Positions 11,298 to 23,400 of a DNA stretch of 64,000 nucleotides are shown here, one piece after another. Positions within the stretch are counted from its first letter, which is position 1. Every line of letters begins with the position of its first letter. The position numbers were made by a program, and so were the translations under genes. Origin of the DNA: Protonemura montana (lineage: Eukaryota; Arthropoda; Insecta; Plecoptera; Nemouridae); NCBI GenBank assembly GCA_947568835.1, contig OX387606.1:17765940-17829939 (forward strand). Reading direction: 5' to 3'. Below the pieces are notes generated by a model. It searched no databases and was not told where the DNA came from. It saw only the letters and a list, made by a program, of their open reading frames with translations.

Positions 11298-14052
11298 GTC
11301 ACTCTCCGGCCACCCTTTCATGTTTGGAATGACGCCGAACATACATTTAAAGATGATGATTGTAGAATAAGTTATTTATTTATTGTCATTTTGAGCGCAT
11401 CTTGGGTAAAAAACGATACGATGACACTTACGTAAGTCATTTGCAAGCTTTAACATATAAGGTGTAAGAATAATAAGAAAATAATCATAGTAAAACCAGG
11501 TGTACTAATTTATGAATAATGTTGATTTGCGTTCATATTCTGACATTATAAAATAATGTTGATAACGAATAACTGAGTTACTATCGGTCAACGGTTATAT
11601 CATGGTGGTGATATAGTTGGGTAGCGAAAACGTGAAAAAGGTAAAATTACCACATACCACGAAAGTATTAACAAAAACCAGTCAGCATTTGGGCTATGTA
11701 GCCTATTTATAGCAACAAGGACACAAAAGATCGACCTCAACCAGGACGCACTGACTATGGTCCAAGAATTTAGCTATGGTAAATAATGGATGCATTCGGT
11801 GCTTCAGTATGAGAGAGTTTGTTTTAACACCGAACCGTCAATTTATTTCCATTAACAATGTTCACAGGTTACATAAAAAAAAGAACAGTAATGCAAAAGA
11901 TGTGAAATTTTATACATTTCTCATATGCATAAATTAAAAAACATGAAAAACATAAAGTTGGTAAAGCATTAGAAAAAACAATATAATTTTCCATCCTTAT
12001 ATTTGGACACAGCTTTAATGTTCCACCATTCCAAAGTGTCGTTTGGGTTTGTGTAGGGGTGATTTTGTTTGAATTTACAGATTTCTAAGTTGAGCCTAAA
12101 TTTGAGTCTATGAGATAGAGAGAGAAGGGAATGTTGAGGCAAAACGATTCAAGGTTACGCTATTTTCTTAAAAAAACCTTTTATTAGACAGATTATCAAA
12201 ATGACATACCGAAAAAGTTATTATACCACACACAATCATGTTGTTCTGATGCTAAATAAACAGATTATGTTTAAAGCAAAGCCAGTTCTAACTCATGGCA
12301 TTAAAATGTTTCTGACAGAACTCAACCCAGTTGATGAATTTGGTAAAATTATACCTAAATCAAAGGGCAGAGTTTTTACTCTATTTCTTAATCAGATAAT
12401 TATATTAAGTACTATCTCTAGTCATACATATACAACATATTGTCACGAACGTATTTGTAGTTTCATTTCATTAGTCATTTAATTTCATATAAATACCAAC
12501 CAAGCATAATTCAAGAAAAATTGTAGGTTTGAAATACCTGTATTGAATTACCATAGGGTAGAGATGCATCTTACACAATATAGAGGGGAAAATATCAATA
12601 AGAAACCCGCAGAGCAAGGGCCCATTCTTGCGGACGTTTGTAAAGTCATACACGCAAGCTGCGCCAGAAGAAAAGATAATAAAGAACAAAAAGCAACAAT
12701 GATAAGACCAAGATACTAAATGTTAAGAAGGGGCAGTTTACCCACAGCAAAGGTTTAAATATTAGGGAAATGAATGTTAAGAAATGCTACCCTAGATTAT
12801 CTTAAGGAAATATTTTATGTTTTTCCGTTCGCAACCAGTAAGATATCTAGACGATTTAGTTCACTGAAGTAATTCAAGGGTAAACCTAGTTCACACGTAT
12901 TAAAACTTCGATCAATCCATCAAGCTCAGGTTCTGCACCTCAAGGTGTAGATCAATAGACCACTGCATAGTGGTAACTTTGTGCAGGTATTTCAAAATGG
13001 GCAAGATCAAAGGGCAAGATGGGCAAGATCATAAAATCGGAAACAAATGAACTATAGAAAGTTTGCTGTCAGAAAAAACTAAAAACCAATATAGTCTTTG
13101 CTATATTGCCAAATTGATTAAATACTTATTAAGCTTAATTATTAATTAGGTTACAAAAAACACAAAAAGGACCAGACACCGAGAGACTTTACATTGAAAA
13201 ATCAAGTTATGTGATCCTGTTTGGAAAGTGTCAATATCCCTCCTTGCCAGCCAGTTTTAGATCAAATCCTCCATTAAAACCCGATCAAAACGCTGTAAGA
13301 ATATTGCCTTTGGCTAATCTCACAAATTATGTAGGTACAAAATAAAACCATTTTCAGCCATTTTTAAATTATCTTAGCAATTTTGAGAAAGGTGCCAATT
13401 TCCAAGTGAAAGAGTGTAAGAGTTGCAACTTTGCACAGGTAGCCTCGGATTGGTTCGTTTTCATTCAAGATTAAACGAAAAATTCTTGTTGGAGAAAGAT
13501 TGAGCGCAATTTTCTAGATCAAGAGTGTTTTGATCTACTTTTTCAGTTTAAACAAGGAAATTCATTGGGGTACAGATTTGAGCGCAAGGATTTGATTTAA
13601 GTCATGATCTGAGTGAACTAGGCTTAAAGTAGTTAACACTACTTTACGGTATGCCATTAGAATGCTTAGCTGGAAACTATGTCAGCAATAGCAATTTCAT
13701 CAGTTCTATGAAAGTTAAAATATAAAAGTTATGTTTATCTTTTCTGTACTCTTTAACCAAAGATCTCCACAGTAAAATTGTATAGATTTTTACAGGGTCA
13801 CATACAAAATATATCAGGGCACTTGGAATCGCTAAGAAACTCTAGATGTGTATATCGGTGAGTAAAAGTTGTTCGAATCAAGATCATGCTAGCCAATAGC
13901 TTAGTTGTTAAGTTCCTATTTTTAATCGTACATTAACACAAAACGTTCTATTGCAAGCAGAAGGTGACATATTAAACTTATCTTAAGTTAACAATACTAA
14001 AAACTTATTCGATGAATTATGAATGTCACAAAGAGCAATGAGTAAAAACTGC

Positions 14053-17000
14053 TTAGAGCGCTTTTCGGTGATATTCTGGAGGCGCGATTCCGTAATCTTG
14101 CACGTTAAACAGGCTTGGCGTATGCTTGTGAAGATACCTGAAAAAGAAAAAAAATGCTTCTCTTACAATATGTCTTCGTACGGCTTTTGGCAAGATAGTG
14201 AGTAGCTTCTTAACAATAAGCTTCATAAAAATTCTTAGGGCAACATATTTTTTACTGGTATTGATTCTATACAACAATGTAAAGTTATAACAGTGACTAA
14301 AACGTGCTCTCCTGAAATTCTGATCTTGAGTTGCCATCCTAGAACAGGACATAAAACCGGAAGCACAGCTAATTCCTTTTACTTACGCACTGCTACTTAC
14401 TTAAGAAAATCTTGAATGTGCGTCAACGACAGCTGTATGCTCTTTTCGTCTAACGGTGTATAGGCAAGCACGCATCCCAGTTTCACTAAAATAAAGAATG
14501 TATTGTTGTAAGTAAGCATCGCATAACTGCAAGTAACGTACGGAAAAAAAATCAGGCCTTAAACGAAACATACCAAACAGTCTCAGAAGGTGCATTGGGC
14601 CATAAATTTCACTCATTTTCAAATCAGGATATTTTGTTAGAATCTGCAATAAAGAGTGTATTATTAATGGCCTATTCAACTAGCTGCCCCGATACGTCCA
14701 GGGTGTACACAAGGGGACTCTGCCCCGCATTGATTTGACTCCTGGTGCACTTTTCTTGTTCCAAAAATGTTGATGGTGCGATTGGAAAACAAATAAATGC
14801 ACTGGAAGCAAGTGATCATTTTTTTTGCTGGGAGTAATCTGCCTCGGAGCTGGTGAAAACCCAGTGACCATGAGGTAATCGAGCAAGTTTCGAACTTGCC
14901 CGGCGCAGGACAGTTGAAAATGCCACATGTTACTACATTCTTAGAAATCTCTTGTTTCTTTGGCACTCAGATTTGGAAGACATTGTTAAGCAATAATGCA
15001 ATGCTTCTTGATGTGACAATGATACTCCACGAGCTAAATAAACTTAAAACTTTGGTTCTTAAATATGATCTCCCATGTAATTGTGATTTATAAATTGTAT
15101 AGCCTAGCGTGGTTGGCAATTAGACATTAAACTAGAGCGGTAATCCTAATCTTTTCCCTCAAAAATTAGATTGATTGTTTTAGGAAGAACAATAGAAAAT
15201 AAATCAATTTCTCGATTACTGTCAAACTCACCTCTGAATATTGGGGTCTCTCGAATTTGTAAAGCAGCTGTGTCCCAAGCATAACGTTGAAGTATTCCTT
15301 GATGCCATTGGTCACTTCAACTATTGCTGTCTCTTTGACAGGGGTGTTGCTTTTACTTGATGTTTTGTATTTCACATAGTTATCAAATATTTGATTGACA
15401 GAGATTCTTGATGGCAAGTTGACCAGCTGCACAAAAATATTAATGTATATTATATAGGCAAGGCTAAGTAATAAGCCATTTAATATAGCAGAGTAAGAAT
15501 ATAAGTAACTCATACCTTTTTCTGTCGAGTAATAAGGTCCCAGTCATCGACAAGCCACGGCTTGAGTTCATCAGGAATCTTAACCTTTACTTCAACTTTA
15601 GTGAGAAACTGTTCTTCCTGAAAAGACGACATTTTTTTAAGCAGCGAAATTACGCAAACAAATGTGTCCTAAAATAAGTATTAGCTTTGAGAGAAAATTA
15701 AAATAAATATTCTTCATTGTTATTTTTAAGAAATGCAACAATAACCACTGCTTCCTGAATCAAATGGCAGACCTCTGAAAAGGTAGCCTGCAGAAGGCAG
15801 TGCGTTTTACCAGCGCGGGGATCCTAAGATTATTTTTCACCGACATCGGAAACTAAATTTTGATTGATATTTGCAATTGTTGACAATGGGGGAAATGAAA
15901 AAAATGCAAGTTTTTTTAATGACAACCACCAAAAAAACTTCTGAATTGTCACACAGCTATACTTAATGCAAATTTATAAATAATTGAAATAAGAGACAAT
16001 GATTGTGTCCCAAAACCTACTGGATCGATTGGGACAATTAAAAAATATTTTAGATCCATTCCGTAACCACAGCGTACTGTACGGGACATTAAAAAACCTA
16101 CCGTCACAGCAAAAATATGTACTGGGCGTTACTGGATCTTATTAGTCAGATAAATTTTACTGAAAGCCTACTGGCACAATTCTTTGCTTTGACGGTAGTT
16201 TTAAAAACAGGAATGCACGCCAATTTAAATAACATTATCGTGGTTACAAAATAGATCCAGTAAGACCTGCGTTCTGGTTTACCAGATCAGTACGTTTTGG
16301 AACGCTACCCAAGTATGCTACAAGGTTAGATCGCATTTCTAGGTACTTTCAAGTACTTCTAAAGAGGTATTTAGAATTTAGAATTATTTAGAAGCTACAC
16401 TTAAAAATTCCTGATGTGCTACAAGAAAAATATTATTTTATTTGGTTTTTTTCCTAGAGAAACATAGCCCACTAGAAAAATACAGTCATTTTTTTACCCT
16501 AGCACACAATGCATTGAAATATTCATTCTCAGAATGACATTTGTTGGTCATCCAAGGGTTCAAGAACCAAAAAAAAAAAATTCAATCAGAAATTTTGTTA
16601 AACTACTAAACATTAACTAAAGCAAAGTGTTCTGCTTTGAGCATATTCCTAAGCTTTTTTTTTCACACCGAAGGGGGTGCCGTGCAATTTAAAAATCAAT
16701 AATTTTGAAATAACTTACGGTTTCGACAGTAGGATCCTGACGACCTCGTTTCTTGCGGGGCACTTCCGAGGAATCTGGCAACGCTAATGCCGCCTTCACA
16801 GGTGCCGGTTTTTCGGTAGAAGGTGTTGAGGCACCACTTTCAGAGTCTCTTCCACCACCACCACCTCCTCCTAGCTTCAGAGGTCTTCCACTGGGCTTCT
16901 TACTCTTCCTAAAACCATGGTTATTTGCAGTTAAAAAACCATTCCAAACCATTAGAAACTAGCTTAATTGTGCCAATAAGATTAATTGATTAGTGGGATT

Positions 17001-19198
17001 TAACTACGCACTGTTCTGACAACGGCCCCTGCGTGGTCTAATGGCGCACTGGTCTAATGGCGACGGTGAATGAGTGGTTGATGACTAGGATGATGATGAA
17101 ATCTAGCTTAGAAGTGAAGAGGGGAAACCTGAAGCCGGAACGTGGTGCCGATGCCGGCACCAAGTGGACCACCGGCTTAATTTCCCTAAATCTTGTAACC
17201 TTGATTTATTCCAGAGCTTGGAAGGGTTGCAGAATGGGGGAGGGATTTTGGTGACTTAGTCAAGATGCAGTTGTTGAAGGAGCGGGATTCTCGCAGTAAA
17301 AATCATCAAAGCCCTCCCTCCTTCCAGAAACTCTGCCGAGCTCCGCCAATGGGAATTGGCACGCGTATGTAGGACAGAATCCAGATTCTCATCAAGTTAA
17401 CACAAGCTATATACCCCCAAACCTAATTTCACCCACTCAAATACCTAACGCTAACCCCTACCCAGTTTTACGTAAACATCATCAGCAGCCGAATTAGTCT
17501 TCTTGCTATAATAAAGGAAACAGCTGAAAAACTGACTAAAAACATCACCATAGCAGATTACCACCAATGCTTCACTTCTCTTGATACGTTCCGTAACTTC
17601 CCCATCTTCCTCTCCCCCTTATTTTCAAGGACTTAAATATTTCCTAGAAAATATTACATGGAATCCCTTATCCATCAATGCTGGAATGTGTGTGCTCGGA
17701 TAGCTCAGTTGGTAAAGCACCTGACCGGCAATTGGGAGGTCCAGGGTTTGTATCCTGGTTCGGTTGCACATTTTTCCAGTCTAGCTTCCTTTCCATTACA
17801 TGGTAAGTTACGAAGGTAGGTACATACTGAGGGTTTGCTTTATGGCTCTTGATTACTTCGTTCTGTTTCTGGACGTTTGCTTCATTAAATTTCAGAACGC
17901 GAGTCTCAGGTACCCACTCATCCCAGCTGCAAAAATAAAAAATATATTAAAACATCAATAGCATCATATAAAACAAAGAATTTCCGTATTTTTTAGAATA
18001 CAATACTAGGTGGATGGGGCGTGCGGTTTGCTTCAGATGTACGCATGCTCTAACTTTACATTGTAGGCACCAAATTTACACTTTCTGCAATATTTTTTTT
18101 TAATATATATTTTTTTTTGGATAGTTCTTTCTTGAAAAAGAAAGCACCTATGATGTACTCCTTGGATGGTGGGTATCTCAACACAAACTAAATTTTTACA
18201 ATACCCATGTTCTAAATATTTTCACAACAGTATTCTCATTTTCCTTGCCTCTTATCTACTCTTAACTACTTTGAAATTTCACGCATGTAAATAAAAGAGA
18301 TCCAACTAATAACGGAGAATAGCGTAAGAAAATACCAAATGAAAACATGAAACTTAACATTAAAGAAACAGTTTTAATAGTTTTTGTTAGTACTAGAGCT
18401 TTGCTAGAGCTAAAGTTAGATTACGTAGACATGAGTCTAAAATCATAATAACATGAAACTACTTTCACGCAAGAATTATGCATTGCACACACACGGGTCT
18501 CATCCGGGTACTTAAAATTTGCAGAAATTTTGGTCGTTGGCGTGCACAAGTTGCATGCTCACAAGCCAAACATGCCACTAAGTGCAAGTCCTCCTCCCGG
18601 CTTATGCTGAAAGTGCTATATTTATGTTGTAAAATATGTCACCAGGCAAGCCTGGCATGCATACTCAACTAAAAAGCTGAAAATTCGATGCAAAAACTGA
18701 AAACGTCACTTCGGTGACGTTCATAGTTTCTCTCATAGTGAGCAAGATAGCAGCCAAGACGTTAAGACTTTCAACATCTTTCGCAACCAAATTTTTTTTT
18801 TCAGTAAGTTCCATTTCCTTCTATATTATTTCCATGTATTTAAATAACAATGTGTCATTTATAAGCATCTGGCAGCACCTATTTACCTTTTGTTCCACCC
18901 ATTATAGTGAATGTAATAGCGGACGAGTTTGTCTTTAACTTCGGCTTCCAAGCATTTAGCTTGATATATGAGCGGACCATGGAAGCAAAGAACCTTTTCT
19001 CCTGCAAATAAACAAAGAACTTGGAAAATATCCGTAATGAAGTGGCTAACCTCAAAATCAGGAGTCAACACTTGACGGTAATGGAGAGGTACATAAAAAA
19101 CTTCAGTTGTTTTAAAACAAAGCTTTGTTCTTGCTCCGCTTTTAGAATTAGCTAGCATATGTGTTCTTACCTTCTTGAAATTTAAATTTAGGAGGCAT
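14053..19198 (-). CDS. MRG15: MRG15 / mortality factor 4-like protein 1 (chromodomain + MRG domain)
   Basis: Nine coding exons: 19198-19171, 19001-18887, 17926-17828, 16908-16719, 15617-15516, 15426-15232, 14643-14574, 14485-14401, 14137-14053. All junctions are GT/AG and phases are continuous, giving 322 aa, close to the short human isoform (323). The chromodomain (about residues 8-65) contains aromatic-cage candidates Y22, Y42, W45 and W49 ([17 protein letters not shown]), which in the family bind methylated H3K36. A basic Gly/Ser/Pro linker (exon 4, [18 protein letters not shown]) leads to the MRG domain (from about 145; [20 protein letters not shown]; ends [10 protein letters not shown]). 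MRG15 is a nuclear subunit of NuA4/Tip60 acetyltransferase and Sin3/Rpd3S-type deacetylase complexes. It is divergent from GLD2, with the two ATGs 1.29 kb apart. Introns hold a repeat copy, a tRNA-like element and a hairpin. Confidence 0.96.
16995..17205 (-). repeat. SINE copy, body/3' part (same family as 35585-35972)
   Basis: Read on the minus strand, this stretch shares with the copies at 35.6 kb and 53.9 kb a body with GGTTTCCCCTC, CTTCTAAGCTA-like and ATTCACCG(T/A)CGCCATTA blocks, and the terminal ACAGTGCGT(A/C)GTTAAA. The 5' head is missing. A short internal duplication (TGGTCTAATGGCG twice, near 17035-17062) is present. It lies in the MRG15 intron between exons 3 and 4. Confidence 0.6.
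17691..17770 (+). tRNA. tRNA-like element, probably a pseudo-tRNA or SINE head
   Basis: It shows an A-box-like TAGCTCAGTTGGTAAAGC, a pairable anticodon arm (CCTGA/TTGGG; loop CCGGCAA, would read GGC), a perfect T-stem (CCAGG/CCTGG) and outer inverted TGTGC/GCACA. The T-loop is TTTGTAT rather than TTCRANY, position 33 is C rather than T, and the acceptor has a mismatch, so a functional tRNA is unlikely. It lies in an MRG15 intron on the opposite strand. Confidence 0.4.
18702..18721. repeat. Perfect 8-bp hairpin with TTCG loop
   Basis: AACGTCAC-TTCG-GTGACGTT is a perfect inverted repeat closed by C-G around TTCG, the very stable cUUCGg tetraloop in RNA. It lies in MRG15 intron 2. Each arm also contains a CRE-like TGACGT half. 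Function unknown. Confidence 0.5.
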
Positions 19199-20487
19199 AT
19201 TAAGATCTCTGTTAAGACGTTGCAAAAGCCCACCGTAGAATTGAGCGAAAAGCTTGATGCATCTACTTTGATGTAACAGGTTGCGCTAGGTTGGTGGGTG
19301 CAGAGAGCGCGAGATCTTGCTTGGTTCCACTAACAAAAATAATCTAGAAAAAAAAACTAGAAAGTCATGTGTGAGCAAGATTGTTTTGTAAAAATGTTTC
19401 TTGACTATTAACAGGATTTTCTGAAACAAACGATTGTATTTTCAGTAAACATAAGTTACGCATTTACTTCAGGAAAGTATCACAAATATTTTCTGCAGTT
19501 GGTATTAGTAAGATCCCGAGTGATGTGCGCAAGGCGCGGTAATCATGCTCCAGCTTAGCTGTCACTTGTTATCTACCTTGGGACGTTTTGTCTTTTCCAC
19601 TAATTTGGGTGGACGCGGCCGACTCGCCGGTTACCGGCTGTCATTCTCCACACAAAAGTGAGTTGTTTAGAAAATCTTGAAATATGCAACTGCTAGTAGT
19701 TTTTTTATATCTTGCAAAATTACCTTAGTGGTGTGCATTGATTAGTTTCACTAAAAAAATATAGCATGAACGTGCAAGAAAAAAAACTTCGTTAGGACAT
19801 TGGTTTAATGTTAGAATTGTTCTTTCGGGCAGCAAGCCCTAAATTTTCCCACCATTGAGTTATAGCTGTAGGACCGCATTATTATTACACACATATTAAT
19901 TGATTTTGATATTTTGCAGTATTGTAAAATTGCCTATTATTATTATTTTAATAATTTTGCACAGTTTGGCCACTTCTGTGTTTTAATACATAATTCATTT
20001 CACAGCTTTCCTTGATCATGACACATGAATACGTTTTCTTTCAGATGCTAGGCTGCAATAAAATTAGAAGTTTTTGCATACCCAATTGAAACAGAAACTC
20101 TAGATTGAACAAACTGAAAATTCAACAATGAACTATTCTGGGTTGCAAAGTGAAATTGAACTTCAGTGACAGAGGCTTTGCAAAGCGGAGTGGCGTAACT
20201 CGTGAGGAAGGAAAGGGACTTCAACCAAAAAGCAAGCGGATGGTTCCAAAAATTTGATTATTTTTTAAATTTAATTCCTACCTGATTATCTATTTTTAAT
20301 GTGCAGAAATTTTAAGTAGTAGTAAATCCTTGTGTAAATGTGTATTATTAAAAGTTTGATCATAAAGAAAATTTATACTAACCATAATAATAGTTACCTA
20401 TTACACACAGTTAGTACTACAAGCTATTTGCTAACAACTATTTTTGAAATTCGAATAAGATAATCATAATTCAGATTGATTTAAAAA
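19199..20487. promoter_or_regulatory. Shared divergent intergenic region MRG15 / GLD2
   Basis: This is the only DNA between the start codons of MRG15 (minus) and GLD2 (plus), so it must hold both leaders and promoters unless upstream leader exons lie elsewhere. The part near 19250-19330 and 19500-19640 is richer in CpG than the rest. No core promoter element can be assigned with confidence. Confidence 0.4.
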
Positions 20488-23400
20488 ATGCAGCCTCCAA
20501 ATAATGATCTATCTTCATCACACAATTATCGTCATCATCTTCATCCTGCCAGAAGCAAAAGCTACCACAGAGAAGTGCACAGTGGTAATCATAATGATGG
20601 TGTTTATCTTGGTGCACAGTTCAGACCAATGGGTGGTGAAATGCCGATTCTGCGAGGGCAAAATCAGAGTTACCACGCTCGAGGTAATAGAGGGTCAGGT
20701 GGTGGCATTGGGAGGGGTTGGACTGAAAAGAACTATGTTCAGCGATCACAATCTGACAGCGCAATGTCGATGACACCACATCAAGAACAAAACATGGCAA
20801 ATTGGTATGCACAAGTTCCAAACTTGACATATAAAAATAATTTTTGGAACAAAAAGGAACACAATCCAAGGTATGTTTTCTGTTCTATACCAAGCTTTAA
20901 ATTAAGTACAGCAAATAACAATTTAATTAAAATTAAATTCAAGCATCTATATTATTCTTCCCCTAAAATCTCTGTTACAGAGATGAGAAACCCAAGGCAC
21001 AAGTAAATCCTCAAAAGGACACAAACTTCAGCAATGAATCGAATAAATTTGCTGAAGTACCAAATGGCATCTCTGTTGTCATGTGTGAATATCGACGGAA
21101 CTGTAATAATAATGTGGGAAGCAAGTAAGTAATTATTTGTTGGTTGTAAAATATTTACAAAGCTTTGGAGCAAGCTTGAAAAGCAGGAATTTAATGCCCA
21201 TTTCTGTGAGTATTAACAGTGATTCCAGTGATCTTACGTACACAATGGACGTGCTGAACAAAATGTAATGATGGAATTGTTTTAAGGCACCGGAATTCTG
21301 TGCCTCCAGTTGACCATTTCTGTAGGCTTAGTGACGACTTCAAACAGTGGACTCATAGAAATTTCGTGCTAGAGAAACAATTTTCACTAGGAAATCACAA
21401 AACTGCCTTGCAATAGCACCGGAGGTCTTTTTTGGGCAACGTGTTAAGAGCAAGACGCGTTTAACGAATTCGTTAAAAGAGATGTGCGAAAAACTTTCCA
21501 TTGCAAGCCGGAGTCTGTGGAGTAGCACATTAGTTATAACAAGTGTAGTTATTCGATCTTTAAACACCTTAATACATACCTAAATACAATTAATACAACT
21601 AAACTTCTAGGTACCTACATATCTGTGCTTTTAACATGGGCTAGCCCTAGTTGGCCAGTACCAGTAATTCTGGTAGTAAAGGAATGCAGATCTCAGAACA
21701 AAATTACACAAATAAATTGTTTGGCTTTCTTGGAAAACCTTACAATTTTGCAATTTAAAAGAAGAATTCTACCACTCTTTCTGCTTACATCTGCTTTCTC
21801 TGTTTAAGTCTCTCTTCAAGAATTGGAATTCGAATTCGAATGAACTTGCAATGGAATTTTGGGGCTTCAACGCTTGATATCGTGTAAACTTGGTACTGAA
21901 CTCGACTATATTACACCTAAAATCTAATACGAAAGTAATTCCTAGAGCTTCCGATGAAATTCTAGGAAAACGTTCTTTTTCCAAGAATTGTACTACCCAA
22001 GCTAGAAAACTAGAAAGCAGATCTGTAATTGGCCTGGCTGAGATCAGGGCGACCAATGGGAGCAGCTGTCAGGGAAAGCTTTTGCTGTCGCGCAACTTAG
22101 GGATACCTGTTGAACGTTGGGGAAGTGTAGTCTTCTCGCGCGGGTGTTTGGCTTGTAATCATTAGCTTTTTTCAAGAAAGATATTGTTACCACTGAATCA
22201 TGCCAGAAATTCACGATGTCACTGTTAACAAACTTGTTCAGTTTGTCATTTACTATGGTCTTCACCAAGTCTTTACCAAAGCCTAGTGCCATAACCATAA
22301 CTACATAATCTAGTGCCAAAGACCAGTCTAGTGCTTTAAAGAAACTCGTAACTAAGACGATGTTTTTATGTTAATTACAGGCAAACTGAAGATAATTCTC
22401 CTACCCCTCCTCTCCCTGCAGCAAATTTCCATCCACCGGCAAATGCTGTCAAGGCTGGAAATCAAATTCATCAAAATCAGCAATCGAAGCATCACAGACC
22501 ACATCATAACAGAAACAATTTTTCCCGAAACAATCAAGGAACAAATCGGGGACTACAAAATGCACATTTTAACTCAACAAATTCGAATGCAACGAATAAC
22601 ACTGCAGTTCCAAACGGTACAAAAGCCCACACCTCGAACAAGCGCCGTGCGTGTCACAATCATTTTCCTAGCAGGAGTCCGCAACGTGCGATAAGAGGTA
22701 GAGGAATGGAATCGGTACCAGAAAGAGTGCGCTTGGATCTTTCAAATATGCCTGAAGGATTTCAAACGCGGTTTTTTAGAATGGAAATAACCGAAGCACC
22801 TGACCAACTGTTAACTGGTGGGAGGTGGGACAAGGTAGGTGGAAATTCTTGAGACTTGTCAGATTAATACAACAATTTTTAATGGGGATTGATTGCTAAG
22901 TATCGTCGTTGACACACTCAACAATAACGTTTTATTGTGAATCTCGACGTTAAGTAATTTATAGTGATAGCTTCCTGATAAGTTTTTTGGGAAAACTTGG
23001 CTTGGTCAGTGTTGGGGAGCATGGGGTCATCATTTTAGAAACAGCTTTTTTAGTCAACATGGAATTATCTTTTAACCAAATCTGGGAGTTTTATCTCCCT
23101 CTCAAAAAAATCCTCGTTTATATTTTCCAAATAGGTGCAAGTACTACACTGCTTTTAAAGTTTTAGAAATATGGTCTGGATATAAAGATTACTCCACTTG
23201 TTACTAATTTTTTTAACACATTTCACTTTTGTCGCAGCTTTCACGAGGTATTTGGGATAATTTTTTCAAGAGGCAGCAAAAAGATTCTATGCTGAGAAGT
23301 AAGATCTATTTGTGGCAATACCTGTGGAGTATGGTAAAGAGTTCGTTCCCCCAGTTTGGATTGTTCCTTGTGGGCTCTACTTTGACTGGGTTTGGCTGTG

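Larger units (their letters stand above)
5300..14052. other. Gene-poor intergenic region
   Basis: No reading frame here has convincing homology, splice structure or length. It contains a GATA-type simple repeat (about 8895-8990), a run of 17 C (11281-11297), a short direct repeat of GGGCAAGAT (about 13000-13030) and one weak exon candidate (10565-10663, see findings). An ATTAAA at 13926-13921 on the minus strand may be the poly(A) signal of MRG15. Confidence 0.5.

Noticed and set aside
12201..12482. 93-codon plus-strand frame in the gene-poor region
   Set aside because: AT-rich composition without domain, signal peptide or splice partners.
14676..14966. Overlapping minus-strand frames and a GCAAGTTTCGAACTTGC palindrome inside an MRG15 intron
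   Set aside because: No splice support or homology. The MRG15 phase is complete without them. The 17-base palindrome resembles a tRNA T-arm remnant but has no partner stems.
20504..20773. 89-codon plus-strand frame inside GLD2 exon 1
   Set aside because: A +1 reading of the GLD2 disordered N-terminus. The main frame splices in phase to the catalytic core.
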